This document shows, piece after piece, positions 51,720 through 62,365 of a stretch of DNA of 64,000 nucleotides. How positions within the stretch are numbered: position 1 is the stretch's first letter; the number at the start of each line of letters is the position of its first letter. The translations under genes were made by a program, and so were the position numbers. The DNA comes from Gymnorhina tibicen. Taxonomy: Eukaryota; Chordata; Aves; Passeriformes; Artamidae. Location: positions 160,181 through 224,180 of the forward strand of contig VXAZ01007917.1 in the NCBI GenBank assembly GCA_013399875.1, written 5' to 3'. The notes under the pieces were generated by a model. It did no database searches. It had not been told where the DNA came from and saw only the letters and a list, made by a program, of their open reading frames with translations.

Positions 51720-52892
51720 TTAATGCAACACCAATTGATTTCTGAATTTTTCCTCTTTTTCATATTATGACAAAAAGTATCAAAGTAGAAAGTGAGTATC
51801 ACTTTCTGTTTACTTTCTTCAAACCATTCACAACTTTATGGACCTCCATCTTCACTTCCAAGGACTGTTTCTTCTTAAACTCAGAAATACTTTTTCCACA
51901 GTGCCACTTCATAGGTAAGTCATTTCATGCTTTTGAGCATCCTTTTCATCCTTCTCAGGACTTTATCCAAACCTGCTAGATTTTTGGTTTTTCTTGAGAT
52001 GGCTAATTAGTACATTTTATTCAGCATGGAGTAATACCATCCATTTCTGACAGCATTTTTTTTTCTTTGTTTATTTTCATTCTATAGTCCTTTACTCTTG
52101 TTTTTTGACAAGATATTTGCCTATTTAGAATCATTTTAAGATGAGTTTTGAGAATGGTAATCCCTAATTCAAAGACTATAATTCTGTCTCTTCAGTTAGG
52201 GTGATAGTTACGTGTGTGCCTTACACTGAATTTATGAGCACTGAATTATCTCTGATTTTTTTTATCACTGAATACAATGAGTTCCTTGTGATATATTTTG
52301 CATTCACCTCTATTTTTCACTTTGAAAAATGTTTCTCAACTGTAATATTTGGCAGGTCATTATTCACTCTCATATAAATACAGTGAATATCACAGGTCAC
52401 TGCGTAGACCCTTCTGGGACCCCAAGGGTTGCAATGAAGAATACAAACATTCATTTCTGTACTTTTTTTTTCTTTATTTTGCTGTCTTCTTTGTTATCTC
52501 TAAGCATATATATAATCATACATGGAAGAATTTTCCATGGTTTTCTTGTCTTTAGGAACCTTTCTGAAAGATTATGTTTTTATTATTTTCTCTCTTTCCA
52601 TTTTCAGTTCTGTTTCCATTTTATACTTTTCTCTTTCGATCTTCCTTTCTTGCTGAGTTTTATTTTACTTTCCAGCCCAGTTTGTATTTTTTCTGAATAT
52701 TTACTCTGCCTCTTTAAACTTTTTGCATCCCTTACAATGTTTCTTTTAAAAAATCCTCTTTTTTATGTTTAAAACTATATATCTCTTTTTCATTATTGTC
52801 TATATTACCTATTTTCATTTTATTATTTTTCCTCATACTTTTGATAGATAATATTCTTATTTGCTTCTTTTTGCAATCCATGCATATTCAAA

Positions 52893-52945
52893 TCCTAGAA
52901 TCATAAAATATCTCAAGATGGAAAGGACCCTAAGTTCAAACGCAA
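52893..52945 (-). mobile_element. CR1 LINE terminal fragment, minus orientation
   Basis: CCTAGAATCATAAAATATCT followed by CAAGATGGAAAGGACCCTAA is the reverse of a CR1 terminus (ATCATAGAAT...CAAGTTGGAAGGGACC). About 50 bases are recognisable. Confidence 0.75.
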
Positions 52946-53399
52946 TACAATATATGCACTTTAATAATACATGTGGATTCATGAAATCTGTAAAACCTTC
53001 TTTTCTTCTTCTATGTCTTATCACTTACGTGTTCCACTTCAGGTTCTGGAATTTTCCTTGGAATCTCTGTCCTTCTTATGTATGTGAAATAAATTGAAAA
53101 AAAAATCATAAGACTCCTATTGAACAAATATATATTTGTGCCTTAGAAATTACTATACATTTATTCCTGATAAATGCCCTTTATATTGAAATCCCCCTGG
53201 GAAGTCTATATGTTTTCCTTACAAGATCGATTCATTAAACTTTTCTGCTTGCTGCAAACAGAAGCGAGTATGACCAACCATCTGGAAACACCTTTCTTTC
53301 AATTAAATTTGCGTTGTGGCATTAATTTCTCAATTTAGGCACTAAGTCCTCTTTCTATAGTCTATGAATCTGAATCTTTCATTTATAGCCCTTCACTCT
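52946..53399. other. AT-rich DNA, nothing recognised
   Basis: No gene or repeat is supported. Confidence 0.6.
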
Positions 53400-53405
53400 A
53401 TGATC

Positions 53406-53814
53406 TGTGCAGCAACTTGGGAAAAAACAGAGACCACTGCTTCTTCTAGCAGGATACATCTTTATTACGCACACTCCAGTATTTATATGTTTCTACTACG
53501 GGAAAATTTCAAGAAAGTTTTGGGAACGTGCAGAAGGAAAGAAAAAACAGCTACACCGCCAAACACTTGGCAGGGCAGACTTTTCTGCCCCTTTATCAGC
53601 CATTCACTCAACCAATCCACCTCCCAGCGTTCCAGGAGGTAAAAGAGAAACATTCACACCTGGTGTTTAGGGCTGCAGTAATTTGCCTGGTTAAGATAAA
53701 CAAGTAATAAGTTGCTCTTCTACACAGGCCTCTTGTTAAGGCTGGGATGGCTGCTGCACCCCTCTGCGTCCTCTGTCAGTTTTCCGCAATTTTTCAATAG
53801 ACATTCCTCATACA
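53406..53814 (-). mobile_element. Probable solo LTR, ERVK-type, minus orientation
   Basis: The 409-bp segment starts TGTGCAGCAACTTGGG and ends CTCATACA. The flanks ATGATC (53400-53405) and ATGATG (53815-53820) match at five of six bases. On the minus strand an AATAAA lies at 53466-53461 near the left end and an inverted CCAAT at 53612-53616 lies further upstream, the order expected for U3 then R/U5. It is richer in GC than its flanks. The imperfect duplication and the lack of a recognised family keep confidence moderate. Confidence 0.6.
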
Positions 53815-53995
53815 ATGATGCATATTATACAAGAAACTTACACACAGAAGAGAAACTGAAAATTCAGTCTCTAATGTAGATTTGAGACGAGCTAGTTTTC
53901 CCAAAACCAATTATATTTTGCCTATGATGGTAATTGGAATATAACCTCTCTGTTTTTACCTAGAACAATGGGTTTTCCATCTTATTTTCTATTCA

Positions 53996-54039
53996 GAGTG
54001 GGTGGGCATCTGGCAGTTGGCCAAGATCAACGCACCATA
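53996..54039 (+). mobile_element. Terminal fragment of the ERVL-type LTR family seen at 11.3 kb
   Basis: Its reverse complement (TATGGTGCGTTGATCTTGGC, then CAACTGCCAGATGCCCACCC) aligns with the left end of the LTR at 11327 (TAGTGGTTTGACCCTGGC, then TGAATGCCAGACACCCAAC). The match is strongest over the TTGAYCYTGGC and TGCCAGAYRCCCA parts. Orientation is opposite to that copy. Similarity upstream of 53996 is weak, so only the terminus is called. Confidence 0.5.
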
Positions 54040-57000
54040 GCAGTTATGGCTTGATTATGGAGCTTACTGAAGACAAGAGGAAAAAAATAAGGAAAAAAAA
54101 TCACTTTATTTGGGACCAGAGATCTTATTATTTAATTTACCCAGCCAAAGAGCATATTTGGCTACAGTACTTCTTCAGTACTTCCTTAAACTAGTTGAAT
54201 TTTACTTTCATTTGACAATGTTACTATGGTGAAATAAAAGAATCCTGAGTTGAAAGGTCAAAAAGAACATGGAAGAACTTAATTTAATAATATGAATCTG
54301 AATAGTGGAATTTTAGTGTAGATCTGATTTTGTGCTATGAAACTGAATCTGAAGCTTTGAGTTTCTAATTTTGGGCACACAATACAAAACTCATCTTTAT
54401 CCCTATATTGGACTTTTTCTCCTTCAAAATATCATGAATCATGTTAATAATTTTAAATCACATTTTAAAAAATATCATAACATCTATTTCTGACATACTT
54501 CTTATGTTTACCACTACTGTTCCTACATTACAATAATTTTTTTCATTCTTCTGTGGTGTGTAAGTCAGTTTTGAGCTGATTTGCTAAAACAAATTTTCTA
54601 TAAAATATTCATACAAATAAATATTTTATTACTAACTATGATTCAGACACTTGTTTGGGGCAAAAGATATGGAGCAATCACATTCAGTCACTACTGTTAA
54701 TTTGGACCCAATGAAACCTTGTGGTTCAAGAATATTCTTCAACAAGCTAGTACCAAAGTGCTCTAAAAAGCAGAAAAGGATCATTCAGTCCTGTTTTACT
54801 GGTATTATTTATTGTGGCCATTTATAAAGAGATTAGAGAGAGGTGGTTGTGCTCACATACACATTCATTTACATATGTATCTCAGGTTTGCTTACACACT
54901 CATTTCCTTTGGCAGATAATTTCATTTCTTTTCAGTTTAGAATTAGTGATGCTTTTTTCCCCCCATTTTTTTTCTCATTTTTAAGACATTATCTTTGGTA
55001 AATGGTCTATTTTGACAATAGATTTGCATGGATAGTCTTACCTTGCATATTATATATGTGTTAATCCTTGGGAATGTAATGCATAATTAGGATAAGCCTC
55101 TTTTTGTTTTCCTTTTTGTTTTTCTTTCTGTTCATTTATTTAGAGTTTCTATACAACTAGTTTCTGTTCATAGAGTTTCTCACTATAAGATGGGATGCAA
55201 TGGATGTAGCAGAAGAATACATTAAAACTGTAATTTATTTGCAAAATGTATTATGAAATATGATGACTCTATTATTTCTACGACCCTTTCATGTCTCTTC
55301 TCTCTTATGTATCTTCTTACCTCAAATTACATTCTTCCTTAGATCATTCAAGCTCTGAAAAATAAGATTATTTGTCTGAATATCAGGTACGCAATGTGAC
55401 TGAAATAGATAATGAAGCACCTGAAAGTTAATTAAATGTCCCACATAGGTGAAAAATAATAGTATTATGAGATGATAAATAACATTCATTAGAATCTTGT
55501 AATCCAAAACTTTGACTATCATGAAAAAAATGAAGAGCCCATTAATTGACATCTATTGTTAATCTCAACTTCCTTAGATGGCCCAAACACTAAGTGCATT
55601 GGCTCTTTCATTGTACCTCTAAATTTCATTTTCTGCTTCATATGTCAGGCTTTAAAGTCCATTATTAATTCTGCCTGTTTATGTCTAATCAAAGCAGGAC
55701 AGTACTTACTGAGGCATTATTGTCAGTAAATACCCATCTCTCCATAAGTGCTCTTCTGGTAGTGCCTAACCCTCAGAATATAATTCCTCTTGGCTTCTGA
55801 ATTGGAAGAATATGAATAATCAAACAGCTGGCTCTTGTTGAAATGAAAGGTCTGCAGCAAGCTACGCTGTAATATCACTTGTGCTGTGAAGTTACCCACA
55901 GCTATATGCATGTCTACAGCTCTGTAAGGGGAATGAGAAAAATACAACTGACCTTTTCGTTTAAAACAGAAGTAAAAAATTACTAATTTGTATTCCTCTG
56001 ATTCAATTTAAGCCTGGAGATTCATTTGTTGCTAAATGTTATTATTGTGCAGAAGGAAAGAAAGAAAACCCAACCAGCAAAACACATTAAGTAAAAGCAC
56101 GATTTTTGAAAGTGCAAAGCACTGCTCTTGCCTGCTCACATTGCATAAAACAGTAAAATTTAAAAAATGCTGAGACCTGAATGAATAGAAGCAATCTAAA
56201 TTAATAGTTCTGAAAATGAGTTTCTAGCTCTAGTCATGAGAAAAAAATTTAATATTTAAAGTGATTGGTAGATTTACAAAATTTCATTAATATAATTTTT
56301 TTGCTTTTGAATAAATAAGTTTTAGCCAGTCTTGACAGTTGAATGAGTGGCTTTGGAGTATGTGTTTTGACTATAAACTACTAATACAGTACACAAAAAG
56401 TGAGCTCAGTGTTACAGATCTGAGCTGATGATTCTACAGGAGGCACAGGGTTGAATCAGTCTGCAGCACATATTCATATTCAGTACATACACATCACAGA
56501 AAAGAATATCTAATAAAAAGCATTTAAAGCATCTTTTAGGAGAAATTTTGCTGTTAAGCAGAGGTAACAGACAACAGGTAAAATCTAGGAATTAGAACTG
56601 AGTGTTTATCTGGGGGAAGTATATCTGAAATGCAGTTAAAATAAGCCTAAAAATTGTTTAAAAAGAGCAACCAAAACAAACAAAAACTTGATGGATCTCA
56701 TTTAAACCATAAGATGGTGAAATCAGTGTCACTATTAGATTACTTATGCATCTTATAGGTAGTTAAGTTGTTGCTAAAAACAGAACTGACTGGGCAACAA
56801 TTTTAAATTCTGAATTTTAAAATTTTTTTATACTGCAATCTGAATTTACTTTTATTCTCCACAAAATATTTTCAATGTCATTTAAGCAAAAACCTTTGAC
56901 AAAAAAACCCCAGGTTTTTATTACATAATGACTAAAATATTTGTAAATTAATTTAAAGTATTTACAGAAAATAATTAGAAATTCCAGACCTTTTCTAACT

Positions 57001-58150
57001 TTTGAAAAAGCAGCAAGGTCACTCTTATCAACTTTTGGTCTTAAAAAGGTTTGCTTCCAATTATTTTTATTTTAATGAAAACTCTGGCCATCTATAGATA
57101 ACATAGAAATTTTTGTGATTGTTCAGACAAAACCTCCCATCTTCTGAAAGCGGAGTATCCATTCTATGCAAACCTTTTAAAACAAAATATTTTTGTATAA
57201 ACTATACACATTTGAAACACCCAGTCATTTCCATTGAAGTCACATATTTTTCCTCTTCTGACTTGTAGCTAACAAGCTGACAAAATTCAAAAAATAGAAC
57301 ACTGTAGAAGGACATTTAGAGTCCTAAAGCAGGTTACTTTTATGTGCAGTATCTCCAGAGCTGCATCTTGTCTCCAGACCATCATAGGTCAATTCAGCAA
57401 CAGACAAGCTGAATTTTTAAGGGCAATTTTTAGGTTATTGTTAACACCTATCATTGATATAACCTAGCTGAAATAAACATTACATTTTCAATACTAGGAA
57501 GCACCAGCTCATAAAAAATTATTTTAAAAAAATTATTAAAAAAATAAAAGAGAGAGAACACTTTCTGGTTTAAAATATGATCAACTTTAGGCTCCTTCTG
57601 TTTTAAATATATTTTTTCCCTAATAAAATTATTGTACATTTCCAGCCTCAAATATTGGCAGTTAGTCAAATGGGCATTTTGTATTATGGTGCCTCATTCA
57701 TTGGCCTTAAATCCATAAAGAAACTATAAATGGAACAGCATTTAAAACACTTCACTTACTCAGAGGTGAATTTTCAGTGTCCCTCTGAGAAGGAAGAGTA
57801 AATTTGATTCATTAAGTTAATTATGTGTATATGTAAATCATTTTCCAAAATGATTTCTAAAATCTACACAAGGTCATAAAAGGCCTTTTTATTTAGGCAT
57901 TAAGTTTAAAAACCCAAACCCTTTTAAAAAAAACCCACTGTATCATGTAAACATTCCTATATCACATAATATATATTCACATACACTTTATTCACCTTTT
58001 GCATTTCCATAATAACCCCAAGCATGCTATTCACCCATGCAGTATATATATAACACTTCCATCTAGTGCATATTTTACTTTAGTAATAAAAAGCCTGTTT
58101 ATGTCTTCATCATAACTTTTAAAGCCAATTATAACTACATCTCTGGAAAA
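54040..58150. other. AT-rich unique DNA, no gene seen
   Basis: No gene or clear repeat is recognised. Open frames (for example 55322-55552 minus) are short and without features. Confidence 0.6.
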
Positions 58151-58346
58151 TTTACTCCTGTATGGTAGTTAATCTGCTTAATCCCATTGGCCTCCCTGCC
58201 CCTTTTTACCCTGTATGTCCTTGATCCAGAAACTTCTCCCTTCCCCACTCTCCCATTGGCCCTTTTTCCTTTGCCACTCCCTCGGTATTTCCCATTGGTT
58301 CCCGTACCCTGGCCCCGCCTGTGTACCGCCCCTGTGCCCTCAGACC

Positions 58347-58386
58347 ATTGGCCCTCTGAAGCTCTCTCTCTGCCCCCATATATAAA
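58347..58386 (+). promoter_or_regulatory. CCAAT/TATA core promoter of the LTR at 58157-58634
   Basis: The last ATTGG module (58347-58351) lies 27 bases before a clear TATATAAA (58379-58386). Transcription would start about 25-30 bases downstream, near 58410. Activity cannot be judged from sequence. Confidence 0.65.
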
Positions 58387-58452
58387 CCCAGACACCTCCT
58401 CCCCCCACCTTGTTCTGTGTCGTTGTCCCTGGACGCCTTCGCGCGTGACTGG

Positions 58453-58458
58453 AATAAA
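58453..58458 (+). terminator. AATAAA poly(A) signal of the LTR at 58157-58634
   Basis: AATAAA lies 74 bases after the TATA box. A GT-rich downstream segment follows about 75 bases later. Confidence 0.6.
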
Positions 58459-58644
58459 TCTTTCCCATGGAACCCCATATGAAGACCCTTTCTGCCCTCT
58501 TTGTCGTGGGCTCATATATCCAGCTGTCCGGTGTGGGTGTGTGGGTGTGTTGAGTGTTGGCACCGCCACGCGACTTCCCTGTGGAGATGCTTCTGGAAGG
58601 TTGCAGCTCTTTGCCATCTGCCCCCGCCGCGACAGGATGGGATG

Positions 58645-58664
58645 CAGCTTTATTAATAAAGCTG
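58645..58664. repeat. Perfect 20-bp palindrome with AATAAA on both strands
   Basis: CAGCTTTATTAATAAAGCTG is its own reverse complement over all 20 bases. It begins ten bases after the proposed LTR end and offers an AATAAA on each strand. Confidence 0.9.
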
Positions 58665-60244
58665 AAAAGCAGGTGTGAAATAAGGTTTTAACATAAAGAA
58701 GGTAAAACTTTTTAGTTTCAAGTCTCAGGAGTCCAGTAAAGGGAGGAACAGCTGGAGTATCTGACAAGGTACTGGATATTGCTACACCTAGACTGCTTCT
58801 GGGTAGCTTGGCCAGAATCTCTTGGATTATCCTGTTTATAAGGTAACCTGTATGGAATGGTGACAAAAAAGACAAAACGTCTTCCTTTTACTTTTGTCTT
58901 TGTAGTTTGTGTCTTACAAGATATTCCACTCTTTCTAGAAAAAAAAAAAAGGGTGTGGAGAAGAATTCTTTGCATACAGACATGAAAATTATGGATAAAC
59001 TTCAGCTTGATATCTGGGAAGTTTCACTTAACCCAGAAAGTCTTTAAATGCAACCATTAAACACAACGTGAAAATATCAGCAACAGAAAATAGAAAGTGA
59101 TGCAAATTTTGAAGTAAGCTAAAGGCCGTTTTTAATTTAAGACTGATTGTTTCAGGATCTATTCGAAGGCTTAGGAGCTCCATGTCATAACCCAAAAATT
59201 TAACAGAAAAAGCCAAAAGTGCACAAAAGTACATTCTAGGGTAAAAGGAGCTTGCATGTTATGAGTGGTGATAAAACACTGACCTTGGGGAGAACCCATT
59301 CAAGGTATCATGCAGAAATATGAGAGAGGGTTGAAGAGATGACTGTGTTTTCATGATTAACTTAATGATATAAACTCCCAAGATAGACTGATGCCCCTAA
59401 ATGGAAAAGAAATTGAACAAAAAACCAAAAAAGCAACAATAAAAAACTCTACACCCCAACCACCAAACAAACCAACCAATCTGAAAGGATCAGAAATACT
59501 CAGATGACACTGAAACAATGAAGCAGACAACCAATGCAACTTATTATTAGCTCTACATAGCAATTCTGTTTCAAATTTAGCTTTATATTCCCTCTGACCT
59601 CAAGTGGTGTGGTGCCCCTAAAATGCCTAATCTCTCTTTTGTGTGCATGTGGAGAGGGTTGTTACAGATGAAGCATCTGGAAGAACTCCATGTGTTACTG
59701 CCAACCACGCTGGTGTTTTCAGGGTTTGACACTGATCTGTTTCTTTCAGGTTTGAGTCCATATTAATTCATAGAATGTTTTTTTCATTATTTTTTTCATA
59801 GAAAAGAAGAAAATATTTTTAAAATATATTGATCAGAATTCTATTTAAATGAGATAACTGACATTCTTAACTCTATTTTCTCACCCACTATGCCCTGCCA
59901 CACTCAATTTTTTGCCAAAGAAATAAATACATCAACCTCTGTCATGCAAATTCTCTGCTCTATGTGAGTTTCTGCCTTTGTCATCTTGAATTTGATTCTT
60001 GGCATTTGACCTAGGGCAGCCAGAACAATGGCTTTAAAATCATTCTGAAATAGTTCCTGGAAAGGACATGCTGTTGCTGGCTGAATCAACGGAAAATGAC
60101 CAAACAGTAATTAAATCACTGCACCTGTGACTTTTCTCGCTAGACAGTGTAAAAGCATTAGTTACAGTAAATGAGCCTGCAGATTACACTATAGGCTTGT
60201 CACTAACACAATTTACTGGGTTGTTTTGTTGTTTTTTTTTTTTT
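58665..60244. other. AT-rich unique DNA, no gene seen
   Basis: No gene or repeat is recognised beyond a T run that ends at the next LTR insertion (about 60231-60244). Confidence 0.6.
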
Positions 60245-60250
60245 GTGTAG

Positions 60251-60773
60251 TGCCGCTGTGTGGCCTGGCTGGTGGAGGAAACTGTTGCTTTTCCCTAAGA
60301 ATTCCTGGCTCAGGAACTCCTGGCGGTGTCCGGGCACCTCGCATACAGCTTCTCTCTCACCCGTGCGATGGAGGCACGCAGCCAAGCCCACACAGAGCTT
60401 GCTAGCTCTAGCGGTATCAGAAGTAAAGAGTCCAGAGATGGCTCTTGCGAGGGATCCGATGTTTTATTCTGACCGGCACGCAGGCTGGCCAGGTAGCAAG
60501 AGCACGGGCCCCGCCCACCAAGTTCTTTATCAAGGGACACAGACAGGGGAGGGACAACAGCTGAGGGCCAGTGTGGTGTGACCCAAGGTTAGAGTGACTG
60601 TCTGGCTGCTGGCCAACCAGGGGGACCCTCCTCACACACGTCACAAGACCAGGTGAGGGGATCCTGGCCAGCTGACTTGTGGGGGGTGTTAGATCTCTGA
60701 ATTCACCCACCACCGAGCTGCTGAGCCCCCTGGTTCCCCAGCCATCCCAGCTGGTGGCTCGGGGACTACAACA
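60251..60773 (-). mobile_element. Solo LTR, ERVK-type, minus orientation
   Basis: The 523-bp element starts TGCCGCTGTG and ends GGGGACTACAACA, with a perfect 6-bp duplication GTGTAG at 60245-60250 and 60774-60779. An AATAAA on the minus strand (60468-60463) places R/U5 to the left. A CCCGCCC GC-box lies on the plus strand near 60511. The element inserted at the end of a T run. Intact ends and many CpGs suggest a relatively recent insertion. No internal sequence is present. Open frames 60243-60581 plus and 60417-60713 minus are by-products. Confidence 0.92.
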
Positions 60774-60779
60774 GTGTAG

Positions 60780-61136
60780 TGTTGGGGAAGAGGGGCATTA
60801 AAGATAACTGTGCCTAAAATCACTCAGATATATATTATAGAAGGATTTCTGGCCCACATATTACCACTGCAAAGACAGTGGATAGTATATGAGATTTTGA
60901 ACAACGCTGCAACTCCTCAAACCCTTCTTCAATTATGTATGGGAAAATTTCATTTTCTACCTCTAGTTATATAAGTATTGGTTTATGAAAGCTCATGCAA
61001 TCTGTGACAGGCAACAAGACCACTTTTAGGTTATAAATGATATTCCTGTATAAGCTAGTGCAAAGCTGGCATAGCATACTGTTCTGCAACACAGCTGGGA
61101 CAGTAATGATTCTCTACAGCAATCTTTTATTAGCTG
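60780..61136. other. AT-rich DNA between two solo LTRs
   Basis: About 360 bases of unique sequence. Nothing is recognised. It shows no similarity to retroviral coding sequence, so the two LTRs are not the ends of one provirus. Confidence 0.7.
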
Positions 61137-61142
61137 CTCTAT

Positions 61143-61671
61143 TGTTGCGGTTTGTGGGTTCCCGTGGTGGCACGGCAAGCCACAGCCTTCCCGGAGAGCT
61201 TTATGGGGCGTCTTAGGGAGAACAGCTGGGCCATTTCCCGTAGCCCTTCCTGGGCGGCCCGCTCGGTCCTGGCTAGCTGTAGCTCCACAATACGAGGATG
61301 GTAAAGGAGTCGAGAAGGCTCCCTCACATGGGGACTGCAGAATGTCTTTATTCCATGCTAATTCCCAAAAGCCTAGAGTCAGCACATGCCCCAAAGGCAG
61401 AGGGCCAGCAAATGGCATGGTGCTCAAGGCAGAGGGAGAGTGGCTAGTGCCTCGCTGATCCCCAGAGGCAGAGAGAGATGGCCTGTAGCCAGTTTATCTG
61501 GTGACGAGAGGGGCGGAGAGGTCATGGATTCTCAGGGCATAGGGGCAGTACATGGGTGGAGTTGGGATAACCAGAGAAACCCAAGGGAGTGGTTAGGACC
61601 TAGGGGCAGGGAAGGGGAGACCATGTGGGAAGAGCAGGCAATTCAGTAAGAGGAGGAGGTACAGGACCACA
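61143..61671 (-). mobile_element. Solo LTR, ERVK-type, minus orientation
   Basis: The 529-bp element starts TGTTGCGGTTTGTGGG and ends ACAGGACCACA, with a perfect 6-bp duplication CTCTAT at 61137-61142 and 61672-61677. The minus strand has AATAAA at 61352-61347, so R/U5 lies to the left. The ends differ from those of the LTR at 60251, so the two are separate families and separate insertions. The open frame 61026-61427 minus crosses its boundary and is not a gene. Confidence 0.92.
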
Positions 61672-61677
61672 CTCTAT

Positions 61678-61924
61678 GATGAAATTATGCTCAAATTGCA
61701 AAAATAACAGTGTGGCGGTGTCTATAAAAACAAGCTTCTCTCATCTCTATATCACTCAAAGCAGTTGCTTCCCACTGCATTTAATCACAAGTCAGGATCT
61801 CTCATGAACTGTACATCAGTTTCATACTATCTCAGAAACACTTTTCTGCATGTAGGTTGGCATTAAATGCAAGTTTCCAGATGTACAGCCATTTCATAAG
61901 GAAATGCTCTTCTAGAAACATCAC
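61678..61924. other. AT-rich DNA, nothing recognised
   Basis: Short unique stretch between a solo LTR and a CR1 tail. Confidence 0.6.
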
Positions 61925-62245
61925 TGCTCTCTACAAATTCCTGAGAAGAGGAAATGGAGAGGGAGGTGGTGAACTCTTCTACCTGAGATCAAGGACTCAT
62001 GACAATGGCTCAAAAATGCTTTTTGGGAGGTTCAGAGTTGACATTATGAAACATTTCTTTACTGAGAGGGTGGTGGTCAAATACTGGTTACAGACTTCCT
62101 GGAGTGGTAGTCAATGTCCCAAACCTCTCAGTGTCTGAGGGATTTGAACAAGGCCCTTAACAACATACTTTAACTTAGGGTCAGCCCCAAAATAGTCAAG
62201 CAGTTGGACTAGATGATCACTATAACATCACTTGCAACTGAAATA
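61925..62245 (+). mobile_element. CR1 LINE 3' fragment leading into a microsatellite
   Basis: The blocks CTACAAATTCCTGAGAAGAG, GGAGGTTCAGAGTTGACATT, AAACATTTCTTTACTGAGAG, CAGTTGGACTAGATGATCAC and CACTTGCAACTGAAATATTC follow the bird CR1 3' end in order. It is 5'-truncated. Its terminal ATTCTA passes without a break into the TTCTA repeat. Confidence 0.95.
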
Positions 62246-62365
62246 TTCTATTCTATTCTATTCTATTCTATTCTATTCTATTCTATTCTATTCTATTCTA
62301 TTCTATTTCTATTTCTATTTCTATTTCTATTTCTATTTCTATTTCTATTCTATTTCTATTCTAAT
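62246..62365 (+). repeat. Compound microsatellite (TTCTA)n-(TTTCTA)n on a CR1 tail
   Basis: Twelve pure TTCTA units (62246-62305) are followed by about seven TTTCTA units, then a mixture of both. The repeat extends the natural ATTCTA terminus of the CR1 copy, so it was probably born from that tail. The Phe/Leu/Ser open frame here (62213-62428) is a by-product. Confidence 0.95.

Larger units (their letters stand above)
43991..52892. other. Long AT-rich unique stretch, no gene seen
   Basis: Nearly 9 kb without a recognised gene. It includes A-rich runs at 46980-47035, A and T runs at 48540-48690, imperfect repeats of AGTACCARCTACTGT around 47579-47625, and a 25-bp tandem duplication at 51671-51719. 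The 101-codon open frame at 49664-49969 minus and the Phe-rich frame at 52329-52772 plus lack recognisable domains. Confidence 0.5.
58157..58634 (+). mobile_element. LTR of an endogenous retrovirus, plus orientation, ends uncertain
   Basis: The GC-rich block has the full order of an LTR promoter on the plus strand: four ATTGG (inverted CCAAT) modules at 58186, 58255, 58294 and 58347, a TATATAAA box at 58379-58386, and AATAAA at 58453-58458. A GT-rich stretch (GTGTGGGTGTGTGGGTGTG) follows at about 58532 and the block ends near CCGCCGCGACA. The many CpGs suggest a fairly young or unmethylated copy. I could not find a target duplication, so the 5' end may be truncated. Open frames on both strands (58135-58875 minus, 58187-58678 plus) overlap each other and match nothing I recognise. 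I treat them as by-products of GC content. Confidence 0.75.

Noticed and set aside
52329..52772. 147-codon Phe/Leu-rich frame that looks like a membrane protein
   Set aside because: The hydrophobic look comes from T-rich DNA (TTT, CTT, TTC codons). No start context, signal peptide or family match is seen.
58135..58875. 246-codon open frame on the minus strand
   Set aside because: It runs antisense through an LTR and then into AT-rich DNA. An overlapping 163-codon frame is open on the other strand. Neither matches retroviral or host proteins that I recognise.
60251..61671. The two neighbouring LTRs as the ends of one short provirus
   Set aside because: Their termini differ, each has its own perfect 6-bp duplication, and the 360 bases between them show no primer site or retroviral coding sequence.
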